The notes beneath the pieces were generated by a model. It searched no databases and was not told the DNA's origin. It saw nothing but the letters and a program-made list of their open reading frames with translations. Both the position numbers and the translations under genes were made by a program. A DNA stretch of 64,000 nucleotides, from the NCBI RefSeq assembly GCF_902702775.1, contig NZ_LR738724.1, forward strand, positions 248,001 through 312,000. The letters run 5' to 3'. The stretch comes from Streptococcus suis (GTDB lineage: Bacteria > Bacillota > Bacilli > Lactobacillales > Streptococcaceae). Positions 19,315 to 28,955 of the stretch are shown piece after piece. How positions within the stretch are numbered: the first letter of the stretch is position 1; each line of letters opens with the position of its first letter.

Positions 19315-20705
19315 CGGTAAAAAATGTAGCATTAACTTATTCAGGGGCAGATAAACCAGCCTTGCAGATAGAGAATCTGACCATTCCAGAAGGCCAGTGT
19401 GTTGTTTTATGTGGGCATAGTGGCTCTGGGAAGTCTAGTTTTCTCAAGGTACTGAATGGTTTGACGCCAGAATATTATCCTGCTCAGCTTTCGGGACAAA
19501 TTTTCTTAGGGGACTTGGATTTACAAAAATCTAGTCTGGAAGAAACATCTCGGCATATTGCTTCCGTCTTTCAGCATCCGTCTACTCAATTTTTTCATAG
19601 TCAGGTCTTGCAGGAATTGGTTTTCCCTTGTGAAAATCAGGGTTTGTCAAGAGAAGAAATCGAGAATCGCCTGGCTTGGGTTATGGAATTATTTGGTTTG
19701 GCTTCTCTTAGTCAGCGAACGATTTCCAGTCTATCAGGTGGTCAGCAACAACGTCTAGCCTTGGCCGTTGCAGCTATGCAAGGGACGGGTGTCTTGGTTT
19801 TAGATGAGCCAACTGCCAACCTAGATCAGGAAGGGATTGCGATTGTACAGGACATCTTGAAAATTTTAAAAAGCCAAGGAAAGACCATCATTATTGCCGA
19901 GCATAGACTGTCTTATCTCAGTCAGTTGGCAGATCGCTATTTATATTTTCAAGATGGGCAAGTGGTGACGGATTATCTAGCAGATGAGTTTTTAAGTCGG
20001 ACAGAAGAATGCCGTCAGGATATGGGACTGCGTTGTTATGACTCGGAGCCTTATGGGCGGGCAATAGCGGAGCTGGCGGGCCAATTTGTTAATGATAAAG
20101 AGGGGTTACTTGTTGAAAATTTATCGGTAAGTCAGAAAGAGAATACTCTCTACAAGATTGAAAAGCTTTGCTTGGCACCAGGACAGGTGGTGGGTTTGGT
20201 TGGATCGAATGGTTCTGGAAAAACAAGCCTTGCTCGTTATCTGGTCGGTTTAGCGGAAGATAAGAAGAGTAGGATGTCTTGGCAAGGTCAAACCTTGTCT
20301 AGTCGCCAGAGATTGGAAAAAACAGCCTTTGTTATGCAGGATGTTCGACTCCAACTATTTGCGGAAAGTGTTAAGCGAGAACTTACTCTTGGAAGGAAAA
20401 ATAGAGCTGTCGATGAACGTTTGGTAGCTCGTTTTGGTCTATCGGACTTGTTGGAGAGGCATCCGGTCAGTTTATCGGGTGGTGAACAACAGCGCGTGAT
20501 GATAGTGGCCAGCTTACTGGCAGATAAGGAAATTTTCATTTTTGATGAACCGACGAGCGGCTTGGATTTGAGACGAATGCAACAAGTTGCTACCGCTTTA
20601 GTAGACTTAAAAATGAAGAATAAGTTGGTTTTGTTAATTTCTCACGATGAAGAGCTATTGAATCTTGTTTGTGATAAAATAGTAGATATTAAACAGTTGA
20701 AATAG
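19278..20705 (+). CDS. ECF transporter double ATPase
   Basis: Two ABC ATPase domains are fused. The first has Walker A GHSGSGKSSF, signature LSGGQQQRLALA and DEPTANLD; the second has GSNGSGKTSL, LSGGEQQRVMI and DEPTSGLD. It powers the ECF importer encoded just upstream. The start at 19278 (MLYRFSDSRP) is chosen because GGAG lies nine bases before it; an earlier in-frame ATG at 19248 lies deeper in the T-component gene. This gives about 475 residues. It is followed after five bases by the MATE gene, so it is in the same operon. Confidence 0.85.
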   Translation: MLYRFSDSRPAVTVKNVALTYSGADKPALQIENLTIPEGQCVVLCGHSGSGKSSFLKVLNGLTPEYYPAQLSGQIFLGDLDLQKSSLEETSRHIASVFQHPSTQFFHSQVLQELVFPCENQGLSREEIENRLAWVMELFGLASLSQRTISSLSGGQQQRLALAVAAMQGTGVLVLDEPTANLDQEGIAIVQDILKILKSQGKTIIIAEHRLSYLSQLADRYLYFQDGQVVTDYLADEFLSRTEECRQDMGLRCYDSEPYGRAIAELAGQFVNDKEGLLVENLSVSQKENTLYKIEKLCLAPGQVVGLVGSNGSGKTSLARYLVGLAEDKKSRMSWQGQTLSSRQRLEKTAFVMQDVRLQLFAESVKRELTLGRKNRAVDERLVARFGLSDLLERHPVSLSGGEQQRVMIVASLLADKEIFIFDEPTSGLDLRRMQQVATALVDLKMKNKLVLLISHDEELLNLVCDKIVDIKQLK

Positions 20706-20710
20706 AGATT

Positions 20711-21988
20711 ATGAACAAACAAACCTATAAAGAAATTTTAACTATTGCCTTTCCAGCCATGGGGGAAAACCTTCTCCAGCTGTTAATGGGGGTAGTAGAC
20801 TCTTATCTAGTAGCCAGTATTGGCATCGTAGCTTTGTCTGGAGTTTCCCTTGCTAATAATATTTTAGCCGTCTATCAGGCGGTTTTTATTGCCCTAGCAG
20901 CAGCGGTGTCTTCTCGTTTGGCTCAGACTTTGGGTAAAGAGACTTCAGAAGGCATTGGAGGAACTGCTAGTGAAAGTGTTAAGTTTACAGTTTTTATCGG
21001 TCTCCTTTTAGGAATTTTTTCAGTTCTGGCAGGTCCAATAGTACTTACTAGCTTGGGAGCAGAGTCAGAAGTGGTACGGGCTGGAGGTCTTTATTTGATA
21101 TTGGTTGGTGGGGGAGCGCTTTTTTTGGGACTTATGACAAGTTTGAGTGCAATCTTACGAACCTTGGGGGAACCACGTTTTCCTATGTATATCAGCCTGC
21201 TCTCTAACATTTTAAATGCACTATTTTCAGCATTTGCAGTCTTTGTGCTTCATGCAGGTGTAGCTGGGGTTGCGATTGGAACGGTATTATCGCGATTGAT
21301 TGGTTGTAGCCTGCTTTGGTCTCGCTTACCAATTTCTTTAAAACCATGGACCTGGTCCTTTGATAAAGAACTACTTAGACTTGCCCTGCCAGCAACTGGT
21401 GAACGGTTGATGATGCGGGTGGGAGATGTGGTAGTCGTAGCTTTGATTACCAGCTTAGGAACAGCGACGGTAGCTGGAAATGCGATTGGAGAAACCCTGA
21501 CGCAGTTTAATTATATGCCGGCTTTAGGGATTGCTACCGCGACAATCATCCTTACAGCGAAACACAGACAGGATAAGGCTATGGTTCGACATATTTTTCG
21601 AACAAGCTTTGGCCTTTCTTTGCTGTTTATGTTTTTGGTGGCTGGTGTGACTTATTTTGCGGGGCCTTTCCTAATCGGTCTTTATACTAAGGATATTCAA
21701 GCAGCACAAGCTAGTCAAACAGTATTATTTTATGCCATGTTGGGAGTTCCCTTTACAGCTGGCACTCTTATTTTGACAGCTCTTTGGCAAGGTTTAGGAA
21801 ATGCTAGATTACCCTTTTATGCCACAACTATCGGTATGTGGCTAGTGCGGATTGGCATAGCTTGTTTACTTGTAACATTTTTTAAAATCGGTTTGTCAGC
21901 CATTTGGATTGCAACGATTTTAGATAATGCCTTCCGAGCAGGGGTGCTATTTTTTCAGTATAGGTATTCAAAACGAGAATCAATTTAA
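20711..21988 (+). CDS. MATE-family efflux transporter
   Basis: The 425-residue protein has about twelve membrane helices in two similar halves (NLLQLLMGVVDSYLV near the N-terminus), as in multidrug and toxic compound extrusion proteins, which export cationic compounds in exchange for Na+ or H+. It is the last gene of the ABC/ECF operon, so its substrate may relate to what that operon imports, for example by returning a carrier molecule. A terminator lies about 155 bases downstream. Confidence 0.85.
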   Translation: MNKQTYKEILTIAFPAMGENLLQLLMGVVDSYLVASIGIVALSGVSLANNILAVYQAVFIALAAAVSSRLAQTLGKETSEGIGGTASESVKFTVFIGLLLGIFSVLAGPIVLTSLGAESEVVRAGGLYLILVGGGALFLGLMTSLSAILRTLGEPRFPMYISLLSNILNALFSAFAVFVLHAGVAGVAIGTVLSRLIGCSLLWSRLPISLKPWTWSFDKELLRLALPATGERLMMRVGDVVVVALITSLGTATVAGNAIGETLTQFNYMPALGIATATIILTAKHRQDKAMVRHIFRTSFGLSLLFMFLVAGVTYFAGPFLIGLYTKDIQAAQASQTVLFYAMLGVPFTAGTLILTALWQGLGNARLPFYATTIGMWLVRIGIACLLVTFFKIGLSAIWIATILDNAFRAGVLFFQYRYSKRESI

Positions 21989-22063
21989 GATAGGGCTAAG
22001 AAAACTTTCAGTTTCTTTTAAGTTAGTAGCTATATACTATATTCAAGCTAGAAATAGCGAATT

Positions 22064-22082
22064 TACTGAATAGTATTCAGTA
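22064..22082. repeat. Short perfect palindrome
   Basis: TACTGAATA-G-TATTCAGTA lies between the MATE gene and its terminator. Its role is unknown. Confidence 0.5.
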
Positions 22083-22145
22083 TCGTCATCCGTAAGAACT
22101 AAAGCTCAAACGGCTGGCATATCTTTTTCATATAATCTCCTAGAG

Positions 22146-22173
22146 AACAGTCGGCCGTGGTCGGCTGTTTTCG
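22146..22173 (+). terminator. Terminator after the MATE gene
   Basis: AACAGTCGGC pairs with GTCGGCTGTT (two G-U pairs), followed by a short T-run. Confidence 0.7.
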
Positions 22174-22196
22174 TGTGTTTTATTCTTATGTAAAAG

Positions 22197-22205
22197 TGGT
22201 ATAAT
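22197..22205 (+). promoter_or_regulatory. Extended -10 of the mevalonate operon
   Basis: TGGTATAAT lies 27 bases before the mvaK1 start; no good -35 was seen, as is common with a TGn extension. Confidence 0.5.
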
Positions 22206-22231
22206 AGTAGTGATTGTATAAGGAGAAAAGT

Positions 22232-23167
22232 ATGTCGGTAGTAGGAAAAGCAAATGGGAAAATCATTTTGATGGGAGAGCATGCGGTGGTCTATGGGCAA
22301 CCAGCAATTGCTATGCCTTTTTCTGCTGTTGAAATTATTGCTCAGGTAACTGCTCAAGGGGAAGCGCTGACTGTTGCTTGTGACTTCTATGAAGGGCTGG
22401 TTCACAAGATGCCAAAAATCTGGGAAAGTCTCAAGCATGCCATTCGTTTTTCGCTCTATCGTATTGGTGCGCCGACAGACCCAGCGATCCATATTGAGAT
22501 TAGTTCCACCATTCCTGCCGAGCGAGGCATGGGTTCCAGTGCAGCTGTGGCAGTTGCAGTAGCACGCGCCCTCTTTGCCTACTATAAGAAAGAACTGACC
22601 GACAGCGAACTCTGGGACGTCGTCCAATCTTCGGAAAAAATTGCTCACGGCAATCCATCAGGCATAGATGCGGCGACCACCAGCGGCAAGTCCCCCGTCT
22701 TCTTTATCAAGCACCAGCCCATCGAACCCTTGGAGCTGAAACTCCGTTCCCACTTGGTAGTGGCTGATACAGGCGTGACGGGAAACACCTTAGAAGCCAT
22801 TTCAGACGTGGCGGATTTGTTGGAGAAAAAGCCAGAGGCTATCAAGCTAGTAGAAGAACTGGGTAACTTGACCCGACAGGCCAAGGAAGATTTAGCCACA
22901 GACCAGGCAGAGCTTCTAGGCAGCAGAATGAACCAAGCTCATGCCCTTCTGCAAAAATTAGGCGTGTCTGATCCTAGCCTGGATAAGCTAGTCAGCCTTG
23001 CCCAAGAAAATGGAGCTCTCGGAGCCAAATTAACTGGTGGCGGCCGAGGTGGCTGCATGATTGCCCTGGCAAGAACAGCCCAGGATGCCCAAAATCTTGC
23101 ACACATCCTTGACCAAGCAGGTGCCCGCCAAACCTGGATACAGTACTTAGGAGAAACCAATGACTAA
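22232..23167 (+). CDS. mvaK1: mvaK1, mevalonate kinase
   Basis: The enzyme phosphorylates mevalonate to mevalonate-5-phosphate, the first step of this operon. It is a GHMP kinase with the ATP loop PAERGMGSSAAVAVA and the C-terminal glycine motif KLTGGGRGGCMIAL. The start at 22232 (MSVVGKANGKI) has AAGGAG in the right place, giving 311 residues; a longer frame from 22214 would swallow this ribosome site. It overlaps mvaD by eight bases, so the two are translationally coupled. Confidence 0.95.
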   Translation: MSVVGKANGKIILMGEHAVVYGQPAIAMPFSAVEIIAQVTAQGEALTVACDFYEGLVHKMPKIWESLKHAIRFSLYRIGAPTDPAIHIEISSTIPAERGMGSSAAVAVAVARALFAYYKKELTDSELWDVVQSSEKIAHGNPSGIDAATTSGKSPVFFIKHQPIEPLELKLRSHLVVADTGVTGNTLEAISDVADLLEKKPEAIKLVEELGNLTRQAKEDLATDQAELLGSRMNQAHALLQKLGVSDPSLDKLVSLAQENGALGAKLTGGGRGGCMIALARTAQDAQNLAHILDQAGARQTWIQYLGETND

Positions 23168-24185
23168 ACAAACAGGCATAGCTCGTGCCCATACCAATAT
23201 TGCCTTGATTAAATACTGGGGAAAACGAGATAAGGAATTATTCCTACCCATGAATTCCAGTCTATCTCTGACCCTTGACGCATTTTATACTGATACCAAG
23301 GTCGTTTTTGACCCAGAATTAACTGCTGATGAGTTCTATCTCAACGGAATCTTACAAAAAGAAAAAGAAATTTTAAAAATTTCTCGATTTTTGGATTTGT
23401 TTTGCGAATATATAGGTGAAAGGGCATTTGCCCGAGTGGAAAGTCTAAATTTTGTTCCGACTGCGGCTGGTTTGGCCAGCTCAGCATCAGCCTTCGCAGC
23501 ACTTGCACTTGCAACCGCAACTGCCTTGGATTTAGATTTGTCACCAGCCACCCTATCAACCCTTGCTCGCAGGGGTTCTGGCTCTAGCACACGTAGCCTA
23601 TTCGGTGGATTTGTCGAGTGGGATATGGGAACGGGTTCGGAAGATTCTATGGCTCATCCCATTGACGATGCCGATTGGGATATTGCCATGGTCGTCTTAG
23701 CCGTCAACACTGGACCGAAAAAGATTGCCAGCCGAGAGGGAATGGACCACACGGTTGCTACCTCGCCATTTTATTCCGCCTGGGTAGAAACCGCCAAACA
23801 AGACTTGGTGGACATCAAGGCAGCTATTGCCGGCCGTGATTTTGAAAAACTTGGTCAAATCACAGAACACAACGGCATGAAAATGCATGCAACGACGCTT
23901 TCTGCCAATCCGCCATTTACCTACTGGTCAGCGGATAGTCTAGTGGCCCAAGAAGCAGTCCGTCAGGTTCGTGAGGAAAGTGGCTTATCAGCCTACATGA
24001 CTATGGATGCAGGACCGAATGTCAAGGTCCTCTGCCGGGCAAGTCAAATGGATGAGCTAGTAGCTGAATTGGCCAAAGTCTTCCCAAGAGAGAAAATCAT
24101 TACCAGCAAGCCTGGTCCTGCTGCCTACGTCCTCAGCGAAGACGAGTGGCAGGCTTCGCAAGCAACGTTTGAGAAGGGCTTGTAG
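23160..24185 (+). CDS. mvaD: mvaD, diphosphomevalonate decarboxylase
   Basis: The enzyme converts mevalonate diphosphate to isopentenyl diphosphate with ATP. The N-terminal AHTNIALIKYWGKRD and the phosphate loop AAGLASSASAFAAL are diagnostic. Its 341 residues are slightly longer than the usual 315-330. It sits between the two kinase genes, the standard streptococcal order. Confidence 0.96.
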   Translation: MTKQTGIARAHTNIALIKYWGKRDKELFLPMNSSLSLTLDAFYTDTKVVFDPELTADEFYLNGILQKEKEILKISRFLDLFCEYIGERAFARVESLNFVPTAAGLASSASAFAALALATATALDLDLSPATLSTLARRGSGSSTRSLFGGFVEWDMGTGSEDSMAHPIDDADWDIAMVVLAVNTGPKKIASREGMDHTVATSPFYSAWVETAKQDLVDIKAAIAGRDFEKLGQITEHNGMKMHATTLSANPPFTYWSADSLVAQEAVRQVREESGLSAYMTMDAGPNVKVLCRASQMDELVAELAKVFPREKIITSKPGPAAYVLSEDEWQASQATFEKGL

Positions 24186-24186
24186 C

Positions 24187-25266
24187 ATGAAAGTACAAGT
24201 AAAGATACCTGGAAAACTCTTTCTAGCAGGGGAATACGCAGTTGTCGAGGCAGGCTATCCCGCAGTGATTGCGGCCCTTGACCAATACCTGACTGTCACC
24301 ATTGAAACAAGTGACCACGGTCTTCTTCACTCCAGCCAGCAAGCAGACCTCTATCTGACCTGGGAGCGTCAGGAAGGTGTCGTTCATGTCCAAGGTGACC
24401 ATCCTTATGCTCTGATTGAGACAGCCATGCAGGTGACAGAAGCCTATCTGACAGCCAAAGGTCAGTCCTGTCAAGCAACCTACAGCCTAGCGGTCCAATC
24501 TGATCTGGATGACCAGACTTCAGGTGCCAAGTATGGCTTGGGGTCGTCAGGGGCAGTGACGGTTGCGACGGTCAAGGCCCTGCTAACCTACTACGGTCAC
24601 CGACCAGATGCCCTCCTGACCTACAAGCTGGCAGCTTTGGCCCAGACCAAGCTAGGTATGACGGGGTCCTTCGGTGACTTGGCGGCTTCCAGTTTTGGTG
24701 GTTTAATCGCCTATCATTCCCTGGACCGTTCTTGGCTTTTAGGGAAAATGGCAGAGCTGTCCCTGCTTGATCTGGTAGAAAGTGATTGGCAGGGTTTGTT
24801 CATCAGCTCCATCCAGCTACCTGAAGGCTTAGACCTCTTGGTTGGTTGGACAGGGTCGGCGGCTTCGACAGATCGATTGGTTTCCCAGATGGAAAGCCAA
24901 AAAAGTCAGGCAGAAAAAGAGCACATTCATAGCCAGTTTCTAGCCGACTCCAAGACCTGTGTAGAGCAGTTGATAGTAGCTTGTCAGACAAATGACTCAG
25001 CGTCAGTAAGACAGGCCATTGCTCAAAACCGCAAGCTCTTACAAGACTTTGCGAGAAGGATGGGCTTGGTCATTGAAACGCCTCGACTGAGCCAACTCTG
25101 TGACCTGGTCCAGACTTATGGAGCGGTGGCCAAATCATCTGGTGCAGGCGGTGGTGACTGCGGCATTTGCTTGGTAGACAGTAAGGAACAAAAAGTAGCG
25201 ATTGAGAAGGCTTGGCAACAAGCCGGCATTCTTCCACTCCAACTAAAGATCACAAGTAGAGAATAA
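24187..25266 (+). CDS. mvaK2: mvaK2, phosphomevalonate kinase
   Basis: The enzyme converts mevalonate-5-phosphate to the diphosphate. It is a GHMP kinase with YGLGSSGAVTVA and the C-terminal SGAGGGDCGI. The start at 24187 (MKVQVKIPGK), one base after the mvaD stop and behind GAGAAGGG, is preferred over the in-frame ATG at 24169 inside mvaD. The product is then 359 residues. Confidence 0.94.
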   Translation: MKVQVKIPGKLFLAGEYAVVEAGYPAVIAALDQYLTVTIETSDHGLLHSSQQADLYLTWERQEGVVHVQGDHPYALIETAMQVTEAYLTAKGQSCQATYSLAVQSDLDDQTSGAKYGLGSSGAVTVATVKALLTYYGHRPDALLTYKLAALAQTKLGMTGSFGDLAASSFGGLIAYHSLDRSWLLGKMAELSLLDLVESDWQGLFISSIQLPEGLDLLVGWTGSAASTDRLVSQMESQKSQAEKEHIHSQFLADSKTCVEQLIVACQTNDSASVRQAIAQNRKLLQDFARRMGLVIETPRLSQLCDLVQTYGAVAKSSGAGGGDCGICLVDSKEQKVAIEKAWQQAGILPLQLKITSRE

Positions 25267-25276
25267 GGAGAACCCT

Positions 25277-26374
25277 ATGTTTTATCTAGGAGAATTTGGT
25301 TTAGACCGCAAGGATCAACACGTTGGCTTGGCCAACCAGCAATATAGTGCCACACCGGCCAAGGACTTTACGGAGACCTTGTTTGTCCATCATTCCCTAC
25401 CTCAAACCAAGGTGGATGAAGTGGATATTTCGACCAGTGTAGCTGGTTTGGACTTTGCCTTTCCTTTCTTCATCAATGCTATGACTGGTGGAAGCAAAAA
25501 GACGCGAGAAATCAATCGCCTCTTGGGAATTATGGGGCATTTTGGGAAGATTGCTCTGGCTTCAGGTTCGGTTAGTGCGGCGATCAAGGATCCGTCAGTT
25601 GCGGAAACCTTCTCCGTTATGCGTCGGGAAAATCCTTATGGCATTATTTTTGCCAATCTAGGTGCCCACCACAGTGTTGAGAATGCCAAGCGGGCGGTGG
25701 ATTTGTTGGAGGCCAATGCCATCCAAATCCATGTCAATGCACCCCAGGAGATTGTCATGCCTGAGGGAGACCGTGATTTTACCATGTGGTTGAAGAATAT
25801 TGAAACCCTAGTGCGGGAGATGGAAGTACCGGTCATCGTCAAGGAAGTTGGTTTTGGCATGAGCCGAGAAACGGTTGCCCAGCTGGCTTCTGTCGGTGTC
25901 ACGACCATTGATGTGTCTGGGACTGGGGGGACGGATTTCGCCAAGATTGAAAATGCCCGTCGGACCTTCAATGATTATGCCTATTTAGAAGGTTGGGGGC
26001 AGTCAACTGTGACATCCTTGGTGGAAGCCATGTCTGTTCCTGAAGAAGTTCGCCCAAGTCTGATTGCATCTGGTGGTATTAAGACACCACTAGATATTGT
26101 CAAATCATTGGCCCTCGGTGCAGACCTTGTTGGTATGTCCAATCATTTCCTCCAGTATGTCAAGGATGGTAAGGGGCATCGTTTTGACGACGGCCTGCAG
26201 GCTATCAAGACCTTCCAATGGCAGATGGCTGAAATCATGACCATGCTGGGTGCTAAAAACATTGCGGAACTCCGTCAGAAAGATTTGGTCTTGGCTCCAA
26301 ATGTACAAAATTGGTGCGAAGCGCGTGGGATTGATTGGAAAGCCTATGCCCGTCGGTCGCAATTGGTAAAATAA
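25277..26374 (+). CDS. fni: fni, type II isopentenyl-diphosphate isomerase
   Basis: This FMN-dependent enzyme interconverts isopentenyl and dimethylallyl diphosphate, completing the supply of isoprenoid building blocks. The 365-residue protein shows NAMTGGS near residue 70, a conserved AxGS segment, GTGGTDF and the phosphate-binding ASGGIKTPLDIVKSLALGAD. AAGGAG precedes the start. It is the last gene of the mevalonate operon. Confidence 0.95.
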   Translation: MFYLGEFGLDRKDQHVGLANQQYSATPAKDFTETLFVHHSLPQTKVDEVDISTSVAGLDFAFPFFINAMTGGSKKTREINRLLGIMGHFGKIALASGSVSAAIKDPSVAETFSVMRRENPYGIIFANLGAHHSVENAKRAVDLLEANAIQIHVNAPQEIVMPEGDRDFTMWLKNIETLVREMEVPVIVKEVGFGMSRETVAQLASVGVTTIDVSGTGGTDFAKIENARRTFNDYAYLEGWGQSTVTSLVEAMSVPEEVRPSLIASGGIKTPLDIVKSLALGADLVGMSNHFLQYVKDGKGHRFDDGLQAIKTFQWQMAEIMTMLGAKNIAELRQKDLVLAPNVQNWCEARGIDWKAYARRSQLVK

Positions 26375-26387
26375 ATACGTACGTTAG

Positions 26388-26417
26388 AGGTAGAATCTAG
26401 ATGATTTCTACCTTTTT
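26388..26417 (+). terminator. Terminator of the mevalonate operon
   Basis: The stem AGGTAGAA/TTCTACCT, with a loop of about ten bases, is followed by TTTTT. Confidence 0.75.
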
Positions 26418-26464
26418 CTGCATATTTATGATAAAATAAATGAAAATTTAGAAGAGGTGTTCAG

Positions 26465-26731
26465 ATGAAAGCTATTGTTACAGTTGTCGGTAAGGACAAG
26501 TCAGGAATTGTTGCTGGTGTTGCAACTAAGATTGCGGAGTTGGGACTCAATATTGATGATATTTCTCAGACTGTTTTGGATGAGTATTTTACCATGATGG
26601 CGGTGGTGTCATCAGATGAGAAGAAAGATTTCACGCAACTTCATGCGGAATTGGATGCCTTTGGTCAAAATTTGAACGTGAAAATCAACATTCAAAGTGC
26701 GGCGATTTTTGATGCCATGCACAACTTGTAA
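26465..26731 (+). CDS. ACT-domain protein, UPF0237 family
   Basis: The 88-residue single ACT domain begins [20 protein letters not shown], close to the regulatory N-terminus of GcvR-type proteins. ACT domains bind amino acids or similar small ligands and control partner proteins. It ends 11 bases before the UPF0210 gene. This pairing is conserved in many Firmicutes, so a direct regulatory partnership is a reasonable inference. AGAGG precedes the start. Confidence 0.9.
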   Translation: MKAIVTVVGKDKSGIVAGVATKIAELGLNIDDISQTVLDEYFTMMAVVSSDEKKDFTQLHAELDAFGQNLNVKINIQSAAIFDAMHNL

Positions 26732-26742
26732 GGAGAGATTTC

Positions 26743-28080
26743 ATGGATATTAGACAGGTTAGAGAAACCATTGAGATGATTGAGGAGCAGCACTTCGATA
26801 TTCGGACCATTACCATGGGGATTTCCCTCTTGGACTGTATTGACTCGGATATTGATAAGGCTGCGGAAAAAGTGTACACCAAAATTGTGACCAAGGCTAA
26901 GAACTTGGTAGCGGTCGGTGATGAGATTGCGGCGGAGCTGGGAATTCCCATTGTCAACAAGCGGGTGTCGGTAACGCCTATTGCTTTGATTGGTGCGGCG
27001 ACGGATGCCACGGATTATCTTCCCCTGGCTCATGCCTTGGACAAGGCGGCTCATGAGATCGGCATCGATTTTATCGGAGGTTTTTCAGCTCTGGTTCAAA
27101 AGGGCTACCAAAAAGGGGATGAAATCCTCATCAACTCTATACCGCAGGCATTGGCCCAAACGACAAAAGTCTGCTCGTCGGTCAACATCGGCTCGACCAA
27201 GACGGGTATCAACATGACGGCTGTGCGGGATATGGGGCGGATCATCAAGGAGACGGCGGAGGCTTCTGATATGGGGGCGGCCAAGCTGGTGGTCTTTGCC
27301 AATGCGGTTGAGGACAATCCTTTCATGGCGGGTGCCTTCCATGGTGTCGGCGAGGCGGATGTGGTTATCAATGTCGGCGTGTCTGGGCCTGGTGTGGTCA
27401 AGCGTGCTCTTGAAAAAGTGCGTGGCGAGAGCTTTGATGTAGTGGCAGAAACCGTCAAAAAGACGGCCTTCAAGATTACCCGTATCGGTCAGTTGGTCGG
27501 CAATATGGCCAGCGAACGCCTGGGTGTTAAGTTCGGTATCGTGGACCTGTCCCTTGCCCCGACGCCAGCCGTTGGCGACTCAGTGGCTCGGGTATTGGAG
27601 GAAATGGGCTTAGAAACCGTAGGTACGCACGGAACGACCGCTGCCCTGGCTTTGCTCAATGACGCAGTCAAAAAGGGTGGGGTCATGGCTTGCAACCAAG
27701 TCGGTGGCTTGTCAGGTGCCTTTATCCCTGTGTCTGAGGACGAGGGTATGATTGCGGCGGTGCAAAATGGCTCGCTTAACCTTGAAAAATTGGAAGCTAT
27801 GACGGCTATCTGTTCAGTTGGTTTGGATATGATTGCCATTCCAGAAACAACGCCTGCTGAAACGATCGCGGCTATGATTGCGGATGAGGCAGCGATTGGA
27901 GTTATCAACCAGAAAACAACTGCGGTCCGTATTATTCCACTTGGAAAAGAAGGGGACATGATTGAATTTGGTGGCCTTCTGGGAACAGCCCCTGTCATGA
28001 AGGTCAACCAGGCTTCGTCTGTTGACTTTATCAACCGTGGTGGTCAGATTCCAGCACCGATTCATAGTTTTAAGAACTAA
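26743..28080 (+). CDS. UPF0210/DUF711 family protein
   Basis: The 445-residue protein is of the UPF0210 (DUF711, so-called PFL) family, recognised from [19 protein letters not shown] and the glycine-rich [17 protein letters not shown]. Despite the PFL label, no glycyl-radical motif (RVxGY type) is visible, so enzyme activity cannot be assigned. It is cytoplasmic and follows the ACT protein, which may sense a ligand for it. A good terminator follows. Confidence 0.88.
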   Translation: MDIRQVRETIEMIEEQHFDIRTITMGISLLDCIDSDIDKAAEKVYTKIVTKAKNLVAVGDEIAAELGIPIVNKRVSVTPIALIGAATDATDYLPLAHALDKAAHEIGIDFIGGFSALVQKGYQKGDEILINSIPQALAQTTKVCSSVNIGSTKTGINMTAVRDMGRIIKETAEASDMGAAKLVVFANAVEDNPFMAGAFHGVGEADVVINVGVSGPGVVKRALEKVRGESFDVVAETVKKTAFKITRIGQLVGNMASERLGVKFGIVDLSLAPTPAVGDSVARVLEEMGLETVGTHGTTAALALLNDAVKKGGVMACNQVGGLSGAFIPVSEDEGMIAAVQNGSLNLEKLEAMTAICSVGLDMIAIPETTPAETIAAMIADEAAIGVINQKTTAVRIIPLGKEGDMIEFGGLLGTAPVMKVNQASSVDFINRGGQIPAPIHSFKN

Positions 28081-28086
28081 AAACGT

Positions 28087-28116
28087 AAACCGATTGCGAC
28101 AAGCAGTCGGTTTTTT
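28087..28116 (+). terminator. Terminator of the ACT-UPF0210 operon
   Basis: The stem AAACCGATTGC/GCAGTCGGTTT (one G-U pair) is followed by six T. Confidence 0.8.
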
Positions 28117-28153
28117 GCTATACTTAATAGTAAGAAAAGACAAGGAGAACACT

Positions 28154-28849
28154 ATGGCAGATGTAAGATTATATATTTCTCGACATGGGAAAACCATGTT
28201 TAATACCATCGGGCGCGTGCAGGGTTGGTGTGATACACCGCTGACCAAGGCTGGTGAGGAAGGAATTCGTGAATTGGGCTTGGGGCTCAAGGATGCGGGC
28301 CTTGATTTTAAACTAGCCGTATCCAGTGACTTGGGGCGGACCGTTCAGACCATGACCATTGCCCAGCGTGAGTTGGGAATTTTAGGAAAAATCCCATATT
28401 ACCAAGACAAGCGTATCCGTGAATGGTGCTTTGGTAGTTTCGAGGGCATGTATGATGCCGAGCTTTTCCAAGGTGTCCTGCCTCGTTTGAAAGGGACAGT
28501 TGATGCGACAGGCATGTCCTTTGCGGAAATTGCAGCAGGTATCCAAGAAGCAGATACCGCTGGCTGGGCGGAATCATGGGAAGTTTTGAGCAATCGTATC
28601 TTGACAGGTTTTGAATCCATCGCTCAGGACTTGGAAAAGCAAGGTGGCGGCAATGCCCTTGTGGTCAGTCACGGTATGACCATTGCAACCCTGGCTCATT
28701 TGTTGGAGCCAGAGCGTGGAGCCAATGTCTTCCTCGATAACGGCTCAATCACCGTCCTCAAATACGAAAATGGCAAGCTTTTAATTGAAGCCGTTGGTGA
28801 CCTATCCTACCGCAAACGCGGGGCAGAATTGATTGCCCAAGGGGAATAA
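28154..28849 (+). CDS. Histidine phosphatase/phosphoglycerate-mutase family protein
   Basis: The 231-residue protein has the phosphohistidine motif SRHGKTMFN near the N-terminus and the second catalytic His in VVSHGMTIATL. It belongs to the histidine phosphatase superfamily, where many members labelled phosphoglycerate mutase are broad phosphatases. The start at 28154 (MADVRLYISRHGK) has AAGGAG upstream; a longer frame from 28022 runs back into the previous gene and terminator and is rejected. A terminator follows. Confidence 0.9.
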   Translation: MADVRLYISRHGKTMFNTIGRVQGWCDTPLTKAGEEGIRELGLGLKDAGLDFKLAVSSDLGRTVQTMTIAQRELGILGKIPYYQDKRIREWCFGSFEGMYDAELFQGVLPRLKGTVDATGMSFAEIAAGIQEADTAGWAESWEVLSNRILTGFESIAQDLEKQGGGNALVVSHGMTIATLAHLLEPERGANVFLDNGSITVLKYENGKLLIEAVGDLSYRKRGAELIAQGE

Positions 28850-28855
28850 GATATA

Positions 28856-28883
28856 AAATCAGGGATCTTCTCTGATTTTTTTG
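28856..28883 (+). terminator. Terminator before the padR operon
   Basis: The stem AAATCAGGGA/TCTCTGATTT (one G-U pair) is followed by seven T. Confidence 0.8.
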
Positions 28884-28947
28884 TTGACAAGTGTATCGAG
28901 GTGCGATATAATTTGCATATCGAAGTTCGATATATCGTAGTGCGAAG
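28884..28947 (+). promoter_or_regulatory. padR promoter with three operator repeats
   Basis: TTGACA (28884-28889), 17 bases and TATAAT (28907-28912) form a consensus promoter. Three copies of TATCG-N5-CGATA-type palindromes lie at 28894-28908 (inside the spacer), 28918-28932 and 28933-28947 (the last with CGAAG as right arm). They are probable binding sites for the PadR protein encoded next. Confidence 0.75.
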
Positions 28948-28955
28948 GAGCTATT

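Noticed and set aside
28022..28153. 44-residue N-terminal extension of the phosphatase gene
   Set aside because: It runs through the terminator of the previous operon, and the internal ATG has a good ribosome site.
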